A stretch of DNA of 26,565 bases from JBIKVP01 sp044356745 (GCA_044356745.1 JBIKVP010000023.1:1-26565), one strand, 5' to 3'; shown: positions 8,920 to 17,005, numbered from the stretch's first letter. Made by a program: numbers and translations. The notes: generated by a model not told the origin, from the sequence alone.

Positions 8920-9612
8920 TTAGGCTGCCATTGAATCCATAGGAGAACTGTCCATACTAAAATTAATGTCTTGCATACCACCACTAAGAAACTGCTGCCG
9001 CATATCAGGCTGGCCACCCCTGCCGGTTTGATCTCCCTCAGATCCTTCTCCTTGCTTTGCTGCGGCAAGCATTTCTTTAATATCAACTTTGCCATCTTTA
9101 TTGCCCATGGCATCAACCTTTTGAGCAAATTCTTCAGGCTCCATATTTGCTTTTTTTGCAAGCTCAGCAAGAATAGCGTCAAGCTTGTTGATTTCGCCAT
9201 CCCCATTATAATCTTTAAGCTTATCTTTGCCTTGTGCTTGCTCTCCAGAGTTTTGTGCAGGTGGTTGGCCTGCTTGCGGAGACTCCCCCGCTTTATTTGG
9301 CGCATTTGATTGATCTTTGAGAAGCGCCATCACATCCTGTTTTGAGAGAGTATTGGCGTCATCATCAAAACCGTTTTTACCAGCATTTTTACTTTGAATG
9401 TCTTGTAGCATTGATGCGAATTGATCGGCTTGCGATTTATCTAATCCACCTTCAATGCCGAATGCTTTTGAAAGCTTACTGCCTCCATCTTGGAATGCCT
9501 TAGAAACTTCACTTGAACCACCAGAACCTGCCGCGAAAGACAGGCCTCCACCCGTTGCATCACCTCCACGGCCACCACCACCAAAACCACGTACACCGCC
9601 TAGATCGCCCAT
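8920..9612 (-). CDS. Glycine-rich, cysteine-free EF-hand protein, function unknown
   Basis: This is a 230-residue acidic protein with no cysteine, no signal peptide and no membrane helix. It has a strong AAGGAG six bases before the ATG. Residues 1-35 are Gly-rich (GFGGGGRGG). The middle is Gln/Pro/Ala-rich. A canonical EF-hand or dockerin-like calcium loop spans D134-Y-N136-G-D138-G-E140-I-N142-K-L-D145. A second, weaker loop around N171-K-D173-G-K-V-D177-I-K-E180 has Met instead of Asp at position 1. A third candidate near D83-D85-N87 is one residue short. The tail is Met/Ser/Asp-rich. I recognise no named family. Gly-rich, acidic, Cys-free composition resembles harpins of type III systems, but that is composition only. 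It has its own terminator at 8828-8865 and an AT-rich leader. Confidence 0.75.
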   Translation of the reverse strand: MGDLGGVRGFGGGGRGGDATGGGLSFAAGSGGSSEVSKAFQDGGSKLSKAFGIEGGLDKSQADQFASMLQDIQSKNAGKNGFDDDANTLSKQDVMALLKDQSNAPNKAGESPQAGQPPAQNSGEQAQGKDKLKDYNGDGEINKLDAILAELAKKANMEPEEFAQKVDAMGNKDGKVDIKEMLAAAKQGEGSEGDQTGRGGQPDMRQQFLSGGMQDINFSMDSSPMDSMAA

Positions 9613-9862
9613 GTGACACTCCTTTGATCAGGATATTAATCCGACATACAGATCAATGTTATCCAAGTACCATAGAAGTATATTAACCTTAATTGGGGTG
9701 GAAATCAGTTTTTATTTGCTTTTACTTTTGTAGTAGTTTGTCTACGAAGCTATCATGTTTTGTAATTTACTTTATTTTTAAATCGCTAAAAAAATTTTTT
9801 GCATTGCAATATATGCGATTTGTTTGCCATTTTTATAATGGCGTATGATTGATTATTTTACA
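9613..9862. other. AT-rich intergenic region upstream of the EF-hand gene
   Basis: These 250 bases are clearly richer in A+T than neighbouring DNA, with A/T tracts around 9745-9800. They separate two same-strand orphan genes and must contain the promoter of the EF-hand gene. A short GCCATT/AATGGC hairpin sits at 9826-9842 past the end of the upstream gene, without a T-run. Such regions are typical targets of xenogeneic silencers or AT-binding proteins, but no specific operator is visible. Confidence 0.4.
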
Positions 9863-10576
9863 TCAACGTAATGGCATAGACCACATATTAGACGTTTTAT
9901 GAGCGTGAATTGCTGCATGAGATGGCAGAACAGGTTTACGTTGATCATTGTGCTGAATTGTGGGCGAAGGCATCAGTGAGTGTCTTAATCCATGAGATGG
10001 TTGCGGCGCTTTAGCTTGTTGGATTTCTCCAAACACTTTATCGACATTGTCTTGCAACCAGTCTTTACGTGACGCAAAATGCTGCATGACATCGGTTGCA
10101 ACAGGACCTGGAGCCTCCCAAAAAGGTCTGACCTCCCTTGAAAGACCATTTTGCGCACGGCGCATGAAATTCATAAAATCAACGGGAAGCGGACGCTCGC
10201 CTGACGTTTGTGCAAATCCGAGGAAAGGAGACTTCTTGGTAGGTGGTGCAGCCACTTGGGGGGCGTAATCAGCTTGCATAACAATACCCACTGTGGGTGT
10301 TGGTGCTGATTGATTGTGTGGATTATCCCCCATCAAAGGCATAAAGTCTTGAGTGTGAACGCGCGATGAATCAATGTTTACGCTTTGTACGGGGGCTGGC
10401 ACAATCTCATTAAATGGAACTGTCGATGCTTCGTGTGATGGACTCACATCAAGATGAGAAGTGGCAGGATAAAGCGAATCAGAGCTTTGATCTGAACCAA
10501 AGAAGCTGTTTGACGCATCAGGCGCAAGGTAGCTCTGGTTCAAGGAATCAACATCTGACTGATCATCGTAAGACAT
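9863..10576 (-). CDS. Orphan serine-rich, cysteine-free protein of unknown function
   Basis: This is a 237-residue protein starting at an ATG with GAGGA ten bases upstream. No signal peptide, membrane helix or known domain is recognised. The first 50 residues are rich in Ser and Asp (12 or more Ser). Residues about 55-115 are Pro/Ala/Gln-rich. A more structured piece follows (FMNFMRRAQNGL, then ASRKDWLQDNVDKVFGEIQ), and the tail is His/Pro/Ser-rich and basic. There is no cysteine. Codon use resembles the neighbours. It lies in the same direction as the EF-hand gene, 250 bp apart, so it is probably a separate transcript. Ser-rich disordered N-termini are common in type III effectors but are not specific to them. 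Confidence 0.65.
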   Translation of the reverse strand: MSYDDQSDVDSLNQSYLAPDASNSFFGSDQSSDSLYPATSHLDVSPSHEASTVPFNEIVPAPVQSVNIDSSRVHTQDFMPLMGDNPHNQSAPTPTVGIVMQADYAPQVAAPPTKKSPFLGFAQTSGERPLPVDFMNFMRRAQNGLSREVRPFWEAPGPVATDVMQHFASRKDWLQDNVDKVFGEIQQAKAPQPSHGLRHSLMPSPTIQHNDQRKPVLPSHAAIHAHKTSNMWSMPLR

Positions 10577-10685
10577 ACGCTTTTTATCCTCAATGCACGT
10601 TGTTCTGTGTCAAACATGACGCATTTAACTGTTAATTTAAACAACGTTTCCGATTTAGCGTAAATCAATACGGTTAAAGTCTCAC

Positions 10686-11627
10686 TCAACATGAAGCATG
10701 TGTGAAACTTGCCAATGTGTCAGGATTTCCGATGGACTGTGTGATCGTATCGGCTGCAATACGTTTATTAAGACCTGCTAAAACCTTACCATGACCCAAT
10801 TCATAAAAATGCGTTACGCCATGGGCGGCCATAAAAGCAACGCTCTCTCGCCAGCGCACAGTGCCTGTCACCTGTGCCACCAAATGATGACGAATGTCTT
10901 CTGGATCATGCACAGCATCGGCAAGGACATTCGCCACAAGTGCCGTTTTAGGGGTATGAATTGCGACCCGTGAAAGCGCGTCACGCATGGCATCCGCAGC
11001 AGGTTGCATCAATGCACAATGAAATGGTGCAGAGACTGGCAATAAAAGCGCACGTTTTGCCCCTCTTTGGGTTGCGATTGTCATAGCGCGTTCAACCGCC
11101 GCAAGATGCCCTGAAACAACAATTTGTCCGCCGCCATTATCATTGGCGGGAGAGCATATAACGCCTTCTGCGGCCTCTTTACACACATCCGCGACGACAT
11201 CAGGCTCTAAACCAATCAAAGCAGCCATGGCGCCCTGCCCTGCAGGAACCGCTGCCTGCATCGCATCACCGCGAATGCGCAATAAACGAGCCGTGTCCGA
11301 TAAGCTTAAAGCTCCCGCTGCGGCAAGCGCTGAATATTCGCCCAGTGAGTGCCCCGCGACATAAGTCGCTTGAGCGATATCGAGCCCTGATTCGGCTTCT
11401 AGAACGCGTACAACCGCTAAACTTACGGCCATGAGCGCAGGCTGTGCGTTTGCAGTCAGCGTCAGTTCTTCGCTTGATCCTTCCCACATGATGGTCGTGA
11501 GTTTTTGACTGAGCGCATCATTGACCTCATCAAAGACGGTTTGAGCAACTTTAAAATTTTGCGCCAATGCCTGTCCCATGCCAACGGCTTGACTACCCTG
11601 CCCTGGAAATACACACGCGAATGTCAT
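10686..11627 (-). CDS. fabD: Malonyl-CoA:ACP transacylase FabD
   Basis: This 313-residue cytosolic enzyme, of normal family length, transfers malonyl from CoA to acyl carrier protein for fatty acid elongation. Motifs seen are the oxyanion-hole P-G-Q-G-S-Q at 8-13, the nucleophile elbow G-H-S94-L-G-E-Y, R119 for malonate binding, and H203 in PVSAPFHCALM. Start choice is clear, with GAGGAG seven bases before the ATG. It lies 83 bp downstream of irr on the same strand. In most relatives fabD sits with fabG and acpP. Here it is placed beside irr and fabA-fabB-fabI instead, making a compact lipid block. Confidence 0.95.
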   Translation of the reverse strand: MTFACVFPGQGSQAVGMGQALAQNFKVAQTVFDEVNDALSQKLTTIMWEGSSEELTLTANAQPALMAVSLAVVRVLEAESGLDIAQATYVAGHSLGEYSALAAAGALSLSDTARLLRIRGDAMQAAVPAGQGAMAALIGLEPDVVADVCKEAAEGVICSPANDNGGGQIVVSGHLAAVERAMTIATQRGAKRALLLPVSAPFHCALMQPAADAMRDALSRVAIHTPKTALVANVLADAVHDPEDIRHHLVAQVTGTVRWRESVAFMAAHGVTHFYELGHGKVLAGLNKRIAADTITQSIGNPDTLASFTHASC

Positions 11628-11698
11628 GGATTAACTCCTCAAATAAGATCATCGAAAAAAGTGAAAGGGGTGCGTGCATTGCACAAAGGTTTTTGTCA

Positions 11699-11713
11699 AC
11701 AAGACAGGCTCTA
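11699..11713 (-). repeat. Possible solo end of the inverted-repeat element, overlapping the irr stop codon
   Basis: On the minus strand, the irr stop and following bases read TAGAGCCTGTCTTGT. This matches 14 of 15 bases of the right terminal repeat of the element at 25521-25788 (TAGAGCCTGTCCTGT), after which similarity ends. As at the other copy, the gene's stop codon is the TAG of the repeat. By simple counting, a match this close is not expected by chance in a window of this size. A relic or one-ended fragment is plausible but short. Confidence 0.35.
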
Positions 11714-12154
11714 AAGGCTCGCACGCTTTAAACGCACTATAACATCAACGCGGGATATTTCCATGCCTTCAGGTGGTGTAGGAAGCGCAGAGAGTTCAAC
11801 CGCATCAAGGGGCACATCCATCAACACTTCGCCCTCTTCCATAAAAAAATGATGATGATCGGACGGATTGGTATCAAAATAAGCCTTTGAGCCTTCAATC
11901 GGCAACTGTCTGAGCAAGCCAGCTTCTGTAAACTGGTGCAATGTATTATAAACTGTTGCAAGTGAAATGGGTACTTTAGCTTTTTGTGCTTCTTCAAACA
12001 CCATTTCAGCCGTGATGTGGCGATCCCCTTTTGCAAAGAGCAGCCAGCCGAGCGACATGCGTTGACGGGTCGGACGTAATCCTGAACCTTTCAAACGCTC
12101 CCGCAAGTTGTGAAACGGGCAGCCTTCAAAAATTGTCACGCGCTCATATGTCAT
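11711..12154 (-). CDS. irr: Fur-family iron/haem response regulator Irr
   Basis: This is a 147-residue DNA-binding regulator. Known Irr proteins control iron uptake and haem synthesis in Rhizobiales and are inactivated or degraded when haem is available. Seen here are the Irr/Fur winged-helix segment (GLRPTRQRMSLGWLLF, then VPISLATVYNTLHQF) and the His cluster D-H100-H-H102 that in Irr binds haem or metal. A G-C12-P-F-H motif near the N-terminus matches the Cys-Pro haem regulatory motif known from Bradyrhizobium Irr (GCPWH). I chose the ATG at 12154 because it gives the usual N-terminus; the longer frame to 12208 would add a hydrophobic leader atypical for Irr. The ribosome site is weak. It is divergent from fabA, and fabD follows on the same strand. 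Confidence 0.92.
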   Translation of the reverse strand: MTYERVTIFEGCPFHNLRERLKGSGLRPTRQRMSLGWLLFAKGDRHITAEMVFEEAQKAKVPISLATVYNTLHQFTEAGLLRQLPIEGSKAYFDTNPSDHHHFFMEEGEVLMDVPLDAVELSALPTPPEGMEISRVDVIVRLKRASL

Positions 12155-12210
12155 AGTGCCGAGAATATAGGTGAGTGTTTGTAGGGATGCAACAAAGGAT
12201 ATAAGCAAGA

Positions 12211-12330
12211 ATGCAGCCTCATGTGCCGGTGTTCAATCATCTACGTAAAATGGTGCGTGAAGCGATTGAAGGCTTTTTATGTCAAAGTCCATGTGCTAAC
12301 GATGCGCGGCAAAGAGTGGGAATACCTTGA
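12211..12330 (+). CDS. Possible 39-residue small ORF between irr and fabA
   Basis: An ATG at 12211 opens 39 codons ending in TGA at 12328-12330. AAGGA lies 11 bases upstream. The first two thirds use codons typical of neighbouring genes (peptide starts MQPHVPVFNHLRKMVREAI) and it holds two cysteines. It runs in the direction of fabA, ending 35 bp before that start, so it could be a leader peptide or just part of the fabA 5' region. I do not recognise it. Confidence 0.25.
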   Translation: MQPHVPVFNHLRKMVREAIEGFLCQSPCANDARQRVGIP

Positions 12331-12365
12331 GCCTAGCATCTGTTTTAAAATAGTCGGAAGGTCAA

Positions 12366-12872
12366 ATGGAACGTCAATCTGTTTTTGAATATGAAGATTT
12401 ATTGCGTTGTGGTCGCGGCGAGTTATTTGGCGCAGGAAACGCGCAGCTTCCTTTGCCGCCAATGCTGATGTTTGATCGCATCGCTGAGATTTCTGAAACG
12501 GGTGGCCCCAACGGTAAGGGGATGGTGCGCGCAGAATTCGCGATACGCCCAGATTTATGGTTCTTTCCATGTCACTTTCAAGGCGATCCTGTGATGCCCG
12601 GGTGTCTGGGACTTGATGCGCTTTGGCAATTGACGGGATTCTTTTTGGGCTGGCTCGGACTTGAAGGACGCGGACGAGCGCTGGGGGTAGGCGAAGTTAA
12701 ATTCGCTGATCAGGTACTGCCTACAACGAAAAAAGTTGTGTATGGTGTGGATTTCAAGCGCGTTTTCAAATCTAAACTCGTGTTGGGTATTGCCGATGGT
12801 TGGCTTGAGGCTGATGGCAAGCGCATTTACGAGGTTCAGGACATGCGTGTTGGATTATTCAAGCCTGAGTGA
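12366..12872 (+). CDS. fabA: 3-hydroxydecanoyl-ACP dehydratase/isomerase FabA
   Basis: This is a 168-residue cytosolic hot-dog-fold enzyme. It dehydrates 3-hydroxydecanoyl-ACP and isomerises the trans-2 product to cis-3, the branch point of anaerobic unsaturated fatty acid synthesis. The catalytic pair is at the E. coli positions: H70 in FFPCHFQGDPVMPGC and D84 in LGLDALWQ. Length matches the family. The start is supported by GGAAGG just before the ATG. It is first in the fabA-fabB-fabI series and divergent from irr, an arrangement widely conserved in Rhizobiales. Confidence 0.97.
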   Translation: MERQSVFEYEDLLRCGRGELFGAGNAQLPLPPMLMFDRIAEISETGGPNGKGMVRAEFAIRPDLWFFPCHFQGDPVMPGCLGLDALWQLTGFFLGWLGLEGRGRALGVGEVKFADQVLPTTKKVVYGVDFKRVFKSKLVLGIADGWLEADGKRIYEVQDMRVGLFKPE

Positions 12873-12957
12873 ATAAGGTAGGTAGTATAAAGAATGTAGT
12901 ACGAGGCTCATTCTTCCTACGCTCGACGTCCCAAGTACAGACTAAAAGGATAAGATC

Positions 12958-14181
12958 ATGCGACGCGTCGTCATTACTGGCATTGGAATTGTCTCCTCAA
13001 TCGGAAATAATTTAAGCGAAGTTGAAGCCTCTTTGCGTGAAGCACGCTCTGGAATCATTAAAGCGGATGATTATGCGCGTCTTGGCTTCCGATGTCAGGT
13101 TCATGGTATGCCGCAAATTGACGTGAATGAACTGATTGATCGACGGGCAATGCGCTTTTTAGGCGGTGGTGCTGCGTGGAACCACATCGCAATGGATCAG
13201 GCGATCGCTGATTCAGGATTAGAAGACGCGGAAGTGTCCAACCCACGCACAGGGATTATCATGGGTTCGGGTGGGCCTTCCACACGCACACTCATTGACG
13301 CTGCCCATACCACAGAAACGAAAGGGCCAAAACGAGTCGGCCCCTTTGCTGTCCCTAAAGCCATGTCATCGACAGCATCGGCGACACTCGCCACATGGTT
13401 TAAAATCAAAGGGGTGAACTATTCCATCTCATCTGCGTGCGCGACGTCTAACCATTGCATCGGCAATGCCTTTGAGCTCATCCAGTGGGGCAAGCAGGAT
13501 CGTATTTTTGCGGGTGGATGCGAAGATCTCGACTGGACGATGTCCGTGCTCTTCGATGCGATGGGGGCGATGTCCTCAGGTTACAATGACACCCCCACCA
13601 TCGCCTCACGCGCCTATGATAAAAACCGCGATGGTTTTGTGATTGCAGGCGGGGCAGGTGTTCTCGTGCTTGAAGCGCTTGAGGTTGCGCAAGCACGCGG
13701 CGCGAAGATTTATGGCGAGATTGTCGGCTATGGCGCAACATCCGATGGTTATGACATGGTTGCCCCTTCAGGAGAAGGTGCAGTGCGTTGTATGCAAATG
13801 GCGCTTGAGGGGGTCAAAGCAAAAGTCGATTATATCAATCCGCATGCCACATCGACCCCAGTGGGAGATGAAAAAGAGATTGAGGCCATTCGCGAAGTAT
13901 TTGGTTCAGGGGATCAATGTCCACCCATCGCTGCAACAAAATCCCTTACAGGGCATTCATTGGGCGCAACAGGTGTGCAGGAAGCGATTTATTCCCTTAT
14001 CATGATGAATAAGGGCTTTATTTGTGAAAGCGCGAACATCACAGAGATTGATCCATTGTTTGCCGATATGCCTATTGTTCGCAAGCGTCTGGATAACATG
14101 CAAATAGGCTGTGTGCTCTCTAACTCTTTTGGCTTTGGCGGCACCAATGCCACCCTCGTTATGAAACGTCTTGACGCCTAA
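12958..14181 (+). CDS. fabB: 3-oxoacyl-ACP synthase I FabB
   Basis: This 407-residue condensing enzyme elongates cis-3-decenoyl-ACP and other acyl-ACPs with malonyl-ACP. The thiolase-fold catalytic triad is complete: C161 in SSACATSNHC, H296 in NPHATSTPVGD and H333 in KSLTGHSLGATG. The C-terminal FGFGGTNATLV is also present. Length is normal. It starts 85 bp after fabA with AGGATAAGATC before the ATG. It works with FabA to make unsaturated fatty acids. Confidence 0.97.
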   Translation: MRRVVITGIGIVSSIGNNLSEVEASLREARSGIIKADDYARLGFRCQVHGMPQIDVNELIDRRAMRFLGGGAAWNHIAMDQAIADSGLEDAEVSNPRTGIIMGSGGPSTRTLIDAAHTTETKGPKRVGPFAVPKAMSSTASATLATWFKIKGVNYSISSACATSNHCIGNAFELIQWGKQDRIFAGGCEDLDWTMSVLFDAMGAMSSGYNDTPTIASRAYDKNRDGFVIAGGAGVLVLEALEVAQARGAKIYGEIVGYGATSDGYDMVAPSGEGAVRCMQMALEGVKAKVDYINPHATSTPVGDEKEIEAIREVFGSGDQCPPIAATKSLTGHSLGATGVQEAIYSLIMMNKGFICESANITEIDPLFADMPIVRKRLDNMQIGCVLSNSFGFGGTNATLVMKRLDA

Positions 14182-14288
14182 ATCATTGTCGAGCGAGCCG
14201 TGTGATGTTTACAAAGGGCAATGAAGAACGGGTTCGGGTGATCTAAAGGTCACATAAGTACACAGCATAACAATATAAAGAGATTCAG

Positions 14289-15137
14289 ATGACAGTTTCA
14301 ACGCACGCGCAAACGCCATCTCGCCTTATGGAAGGCAAGCGCGGCCTCATTATGGGCGTTGCGAATAATCATTCGATTGCGTGGGGCATTGCCAAAGCGC
14401 TCGCTGACCATGGGGCGGAGCTTGCATTCACATATCAAGGCGATGCACTGGGTAAGCGCGTTCTACCTCTTGCCAAAAGCGTCGGCTCCGATCTCGTCAT
14501 CCCGTGTGATGTGGAAGACGGGCCTTCAGTTGACGGTGTTTTCAAGGCACTTGAAACAACATGGGGACAGCTTGATTTTGTTGTTCATGCTATTGGTTTT
14601 TCAGACAAAAATGAGTTGAAGGGTGATTATGCCAACACCACACGTGCTAATTTTACGCGCACGATGGTGATATCATGTTTTTCCTTTACTGAAGTCGCAC
14701 GGCGCGCTGCACCACTCATGAAAAATGGCGGCTCCATCCTCACGCTGACTTATGATGGCTCACAACGCGTGATGCCAAATTATAATGTGATGGGTGTTGC
14801 CAAAGCGGCCTTAGAAGCAAGCGTGCGTTACCTCGCGGTAGATTATGGTGCAAAGGGCATTCGCGTGAATGCGATTTCAGCTGGGCCTGTGCGTACATTG
14901 GCGGGTGCAGGGATCAGCGATGCACGCCTCATGTATAATTATCAAAAGGCGCATTCGCCTTTACAGCGTTCCATCACAATTGAAGACGTGGGCGGGGCGG
15001 GGCTCTATTTGCTCTCGAACCTCTCCAATGGCGTGACAGGTGAAATCCATTATGTGGATTCTGGATATAACATCATCTCAATGCCGCGCCCTGAAGCGCT
15101 CAAAATCATCGAAGAAGCGAGTGACGAGCAAGCGTAA
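14289..15137 (+). CDS. fabI: Enoyl-ACP reductase FabI (NADH)
   Basis: This 282-residue short-chain dehydrogenase-like enzyme catalyses the last, reductive step of each elongation cycle. It has the FabI-type cofactor site G-V-A-N-N-H-S-I-A-W-G in place of the usual Rossmann loop. The catalytic Y165-x6-K172 lies in NYNVMGVAKAALE, with a further Tyr at 155, and the GPVRTLAGAGI segment follows. Family length is normal. Weak AAAGAGA precedes the ATG. Third gene of the fab series, with 107 bp separating it from fabB, so it may have its own promoter. This target class is sensitive to triclosan in other bacteria. Confidence 0.96.
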   Translation: MTVSTHAQTPSRLMEGKRGLIMGVANNHSIAWGIAKALADHGAELAFTYQGDALGKRVLPLAKSVGSDLVIPCDVEDGPSVDGVFKALETTWGQLDFVVHAIGFSDKNELKGDYANTTRANFTRTMVISCFSFTEVARRAAPLMKNGGSILTLTYDGSQRVMPNYNVMGVAKAALEASVRYLAVDYGAKGIRVNAISAGPVRTLAGAGISDARLMYNYQKAHSPLQRSITIEDVGGAGLYLLSNLSNGVTGEIHYVDSGYNIISMPRPEALKIIEEASDEQA

Positions 15138-15152
15138 AAATATCTTCTCGCA

Positions 15153-15179
15153 TTATTCGAAAATCGAATAAGAGCTTTT
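15153..15179 (+). terminator. Likely terminator after fabI
   Basis: A perfect 8-bp stem, TTATTCGA / TCGAATAA (15153-15160 and 15164-15171), with a 3-nt loop is followed by GAGCTTTTA. The stem is AT-rich and the T-run short, so efficiency may be modest. Its place 15 bp after the fabI stop supports a role in ending the fab transcript. Confidence 0.5.
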
Positions 15180-15233
15180 AAGATTTATGTGATACAATAG
15201 GTCGTCTCGGTTGTAATAAAATAGAAGATGATG

Positions 15234-16055
15234 ATGAATGCCGTGACGCCGCCTAAAACATTTGTTGCTCAATCCCCCACATCTCCACTTGCGTATGTGC
15301 TACCACCTGCCTGTCAGGCGTGTGATTTTGCTCATGTGGACACGTGGGTATTTGATCTTGATAACACGCTGTATTCGCACCAATCTCGCATTTGGCCGCA
15401 GGTGGATGACCGCATCACACTTTATCTTGCTGATATGTTTGGCTTTGATGCGATGTCAGCGCGGGCTTTGCAAAAATATTATTATCACCGCTACGGCACA
15501 ACTCTCAAGGGTTTGATGGAAGAGCAAGGCATCGACACGGCTGCCTTTCTTGAATTTGCGCATACAATTGATTTGTCAGCACTTGAGCCCGCGCCGACAT
15601 TAGGAGAAGCTATTGCGCGTTTGCCCGGTCGCAAGCTGATTATGACAAATGGCTCGCGCCAGCATGCAGAGAACGTGTCTGGAAAACTGGGCATTCGTCT
15701 CCATTTTGAAGATATTTTTGATATTGAAGCAGCAAATTTTGTCCCAAAACCAGATAAGGATGCTTATCATATTTTTATGGGTAAGCACGACGTTAATCCC
15801 AATACGTCAGCTATGTTTGAGGACATTGCCAAAAATTTGCTGACACCTCATGCTCTTGGTATGCGAACTGTACTTGTCATACCCCAAACACCTGATCCGT
15901 TTCGCGAAACGCACGAACAAATCGCTGTTGAAGAACCTTATATCACCTGTGTGACGGATGATTTGGCTGGATTTCTGGCAGCCCTTACACCGATAACACC
16001 AACGCCTCCTGCGCCAAAAACACGCACCTTGCCTGCGATGCAGCATCCACGTTAA
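15234..16055 (+). CDS. HAD-superfamily pyrimidine 5'-nucleotidase-like phosphatase
   Basis: This is a cytosolic HAD hydrolase of about 273 residues. Motif I is in VFDLDNTLY (the two Asp are the nucleophile and acid/base). Motif II is IMTNGS. Motif III is the Lys of VPKPDKD, and motif IV is the acidic MFEDIAKN. The cap lies between motifs I and II. This pattern fits the SDT1/YjjG-like pyrimidine 5'-nucleotidase group common in alphaproteobacteria. Three ATGs occur in a row (15228, 15231, 15234); AGAAG directly abuts the first, so the third, six bases away, has the best spacing. The C-terminal 25 residues are Pro/Thr-rich. rnhB begins 7 bp after the stop, suggesting an operon. The exact substrate is not determined. 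Confidence 0.85.
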   Translation: MNAVTPPKTFVAQSPTSPLAYVLPPACQACDFAHVDTWVFDLDNTLYSHQSRIWPQVDDRITLYLADMFGFDAMSARALQKYYYHRYGTTLKGLMEEQGIDTAAFLEFAHTIDLSALEPAPTLGEAIARLPGRKLIMTNGSRQHAENVSGKLGIRLHFEDIFDIEAANFVPKPDKDAYHIFMGKHDVNPNTSAMFEDIAKNLLTPHALGMRTVLVIPQTPDPFRETHEQIAVEEPYITCVTDDLAGFLAALTPITPTPPAPKTRTLPAMQHPR

Positions 16056-16062
16056 GAATAGT

Positions 16063-16728
16063 ATGGATGATGAGCAGAAAGATTTCACGAAACTAAAAAT
16101 GTCTAAAGGTCTCACACGTTCGCTTGAGCGCGAGATATGTCATCCAGATCGCATGACGTGGCTTGCAGGTGTTGATGAGGTTGGACGGGGGCCTTTAGCG
16201 GGGCCGGTTGTCGCTGCCGCTGTCATGTTTGCGCCTGATTTACCTGACGAAGCATTACCTCTTGGTATTTGTGATTCAAAAAAACTTTCCGGTGCTCAAC
16301 GTGTTCAGGTTTTTGAACATATTTTACGTGTTGCCCACATCGGTATTGCCTCTCTTCCCGCGCAAGAGATTGATGCCACCAATATTCGATTGGCATCGTT
16401 GAAAGCCATGGCGCAAGCGGTAGCTGCCCTTGAAAAAAACCCTGACTTTGTCATCGTCGATGGGCGTGATGTCCCTGATCTTGATATTCCTATGCGCGCT
16501 ATTATCAAGGGTGATTCGACGCATCTTTCTATTGCGGCAGCGTCAATTGTTGCCAAAGTAATCCGTGATCGGCAGATGTCGGCACTTGCACAGGCTTATC
16601 CTGTTTATGGTTTTGACCAGCATATGGGCTATGGCACGCTCGCTCACCGCAGCGCGATTACACTTCATGGGCCTTGCCCATTTCATCGCTACACTTTTTC
16701 GCCCATGAAGGGTCACTTTTCACGCTAA
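16063..16728 (+). CDS. rnhB: Ribonuclease HII
   Basis: This is a 221-residue endonuclease that removes ribonucleotides and RNA from RNA/DNA hybrids. The DEDD catalytic residues are visible: D38-E39 in AGVDEVGRGPLAGPVV, D133 in IVDGRDVP, and D151 in IKGDSTHLSIAAASIVAK. The CDSKKLS motif is present too. Length is typical with a short N-terminal extension. A shorter start at 16099 or 16153 is possible because the ribosome site before 16063 is weak. It sits between the HAD gene and ccrM, the usual rnhB-ccrM neighbourhood in Rhizobiales. Confidence 0.95.
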   Translation: MDDEQKDFTKLKMSKGLTRSLEREICHPDRMTWLAGVDEVGRGPLAGPVVAAAVMFAPDLPDEALPLGICDSKKLSGAQRVQVFEHILRVAHIGIASLPAQEIDATNIRLASLKAMAQAVAALEKNPDFVIVDGRDVPDLDIPMRAIIKGDSTHLSIAAASIVAKVIRDRQMSALAQAYPVYGFDQHMGYGTLAHRSAITLHGPCPFHRYTFSPMKGHFSR

Positions 16729-17005
16729 AGTGTCTGCGATCTTTGCGCTTCGTTAAGCCTTTATCCTGTTACAACCTATGATTTGCACGCGCTCGGCAAA
16801 ATATGCCGCCCCAAAACGAAACACGTTTTTTTTCAACGCTTAAACCTCGTTTTTACCTCGTTCATTCATAGTCTGCCTTGTGAGCGTGTGCTGATATCTC
16901 GATCGGATGCCTACGCTCTAAACTTAAAAGTGTAGTGCGTTTTACGATCAATCCTTATTCGCTTGATTGCAAAACGCTTTGTGAGTTGCGTGTGAGTATT
17001 GTGTC

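Noticed and set aside
9826..9842. GCCATT/AATGGC hairpin as terminator of the Ser-rich orphan
   Set aside because: Only six base pairs, no following T-run on the minus strand.
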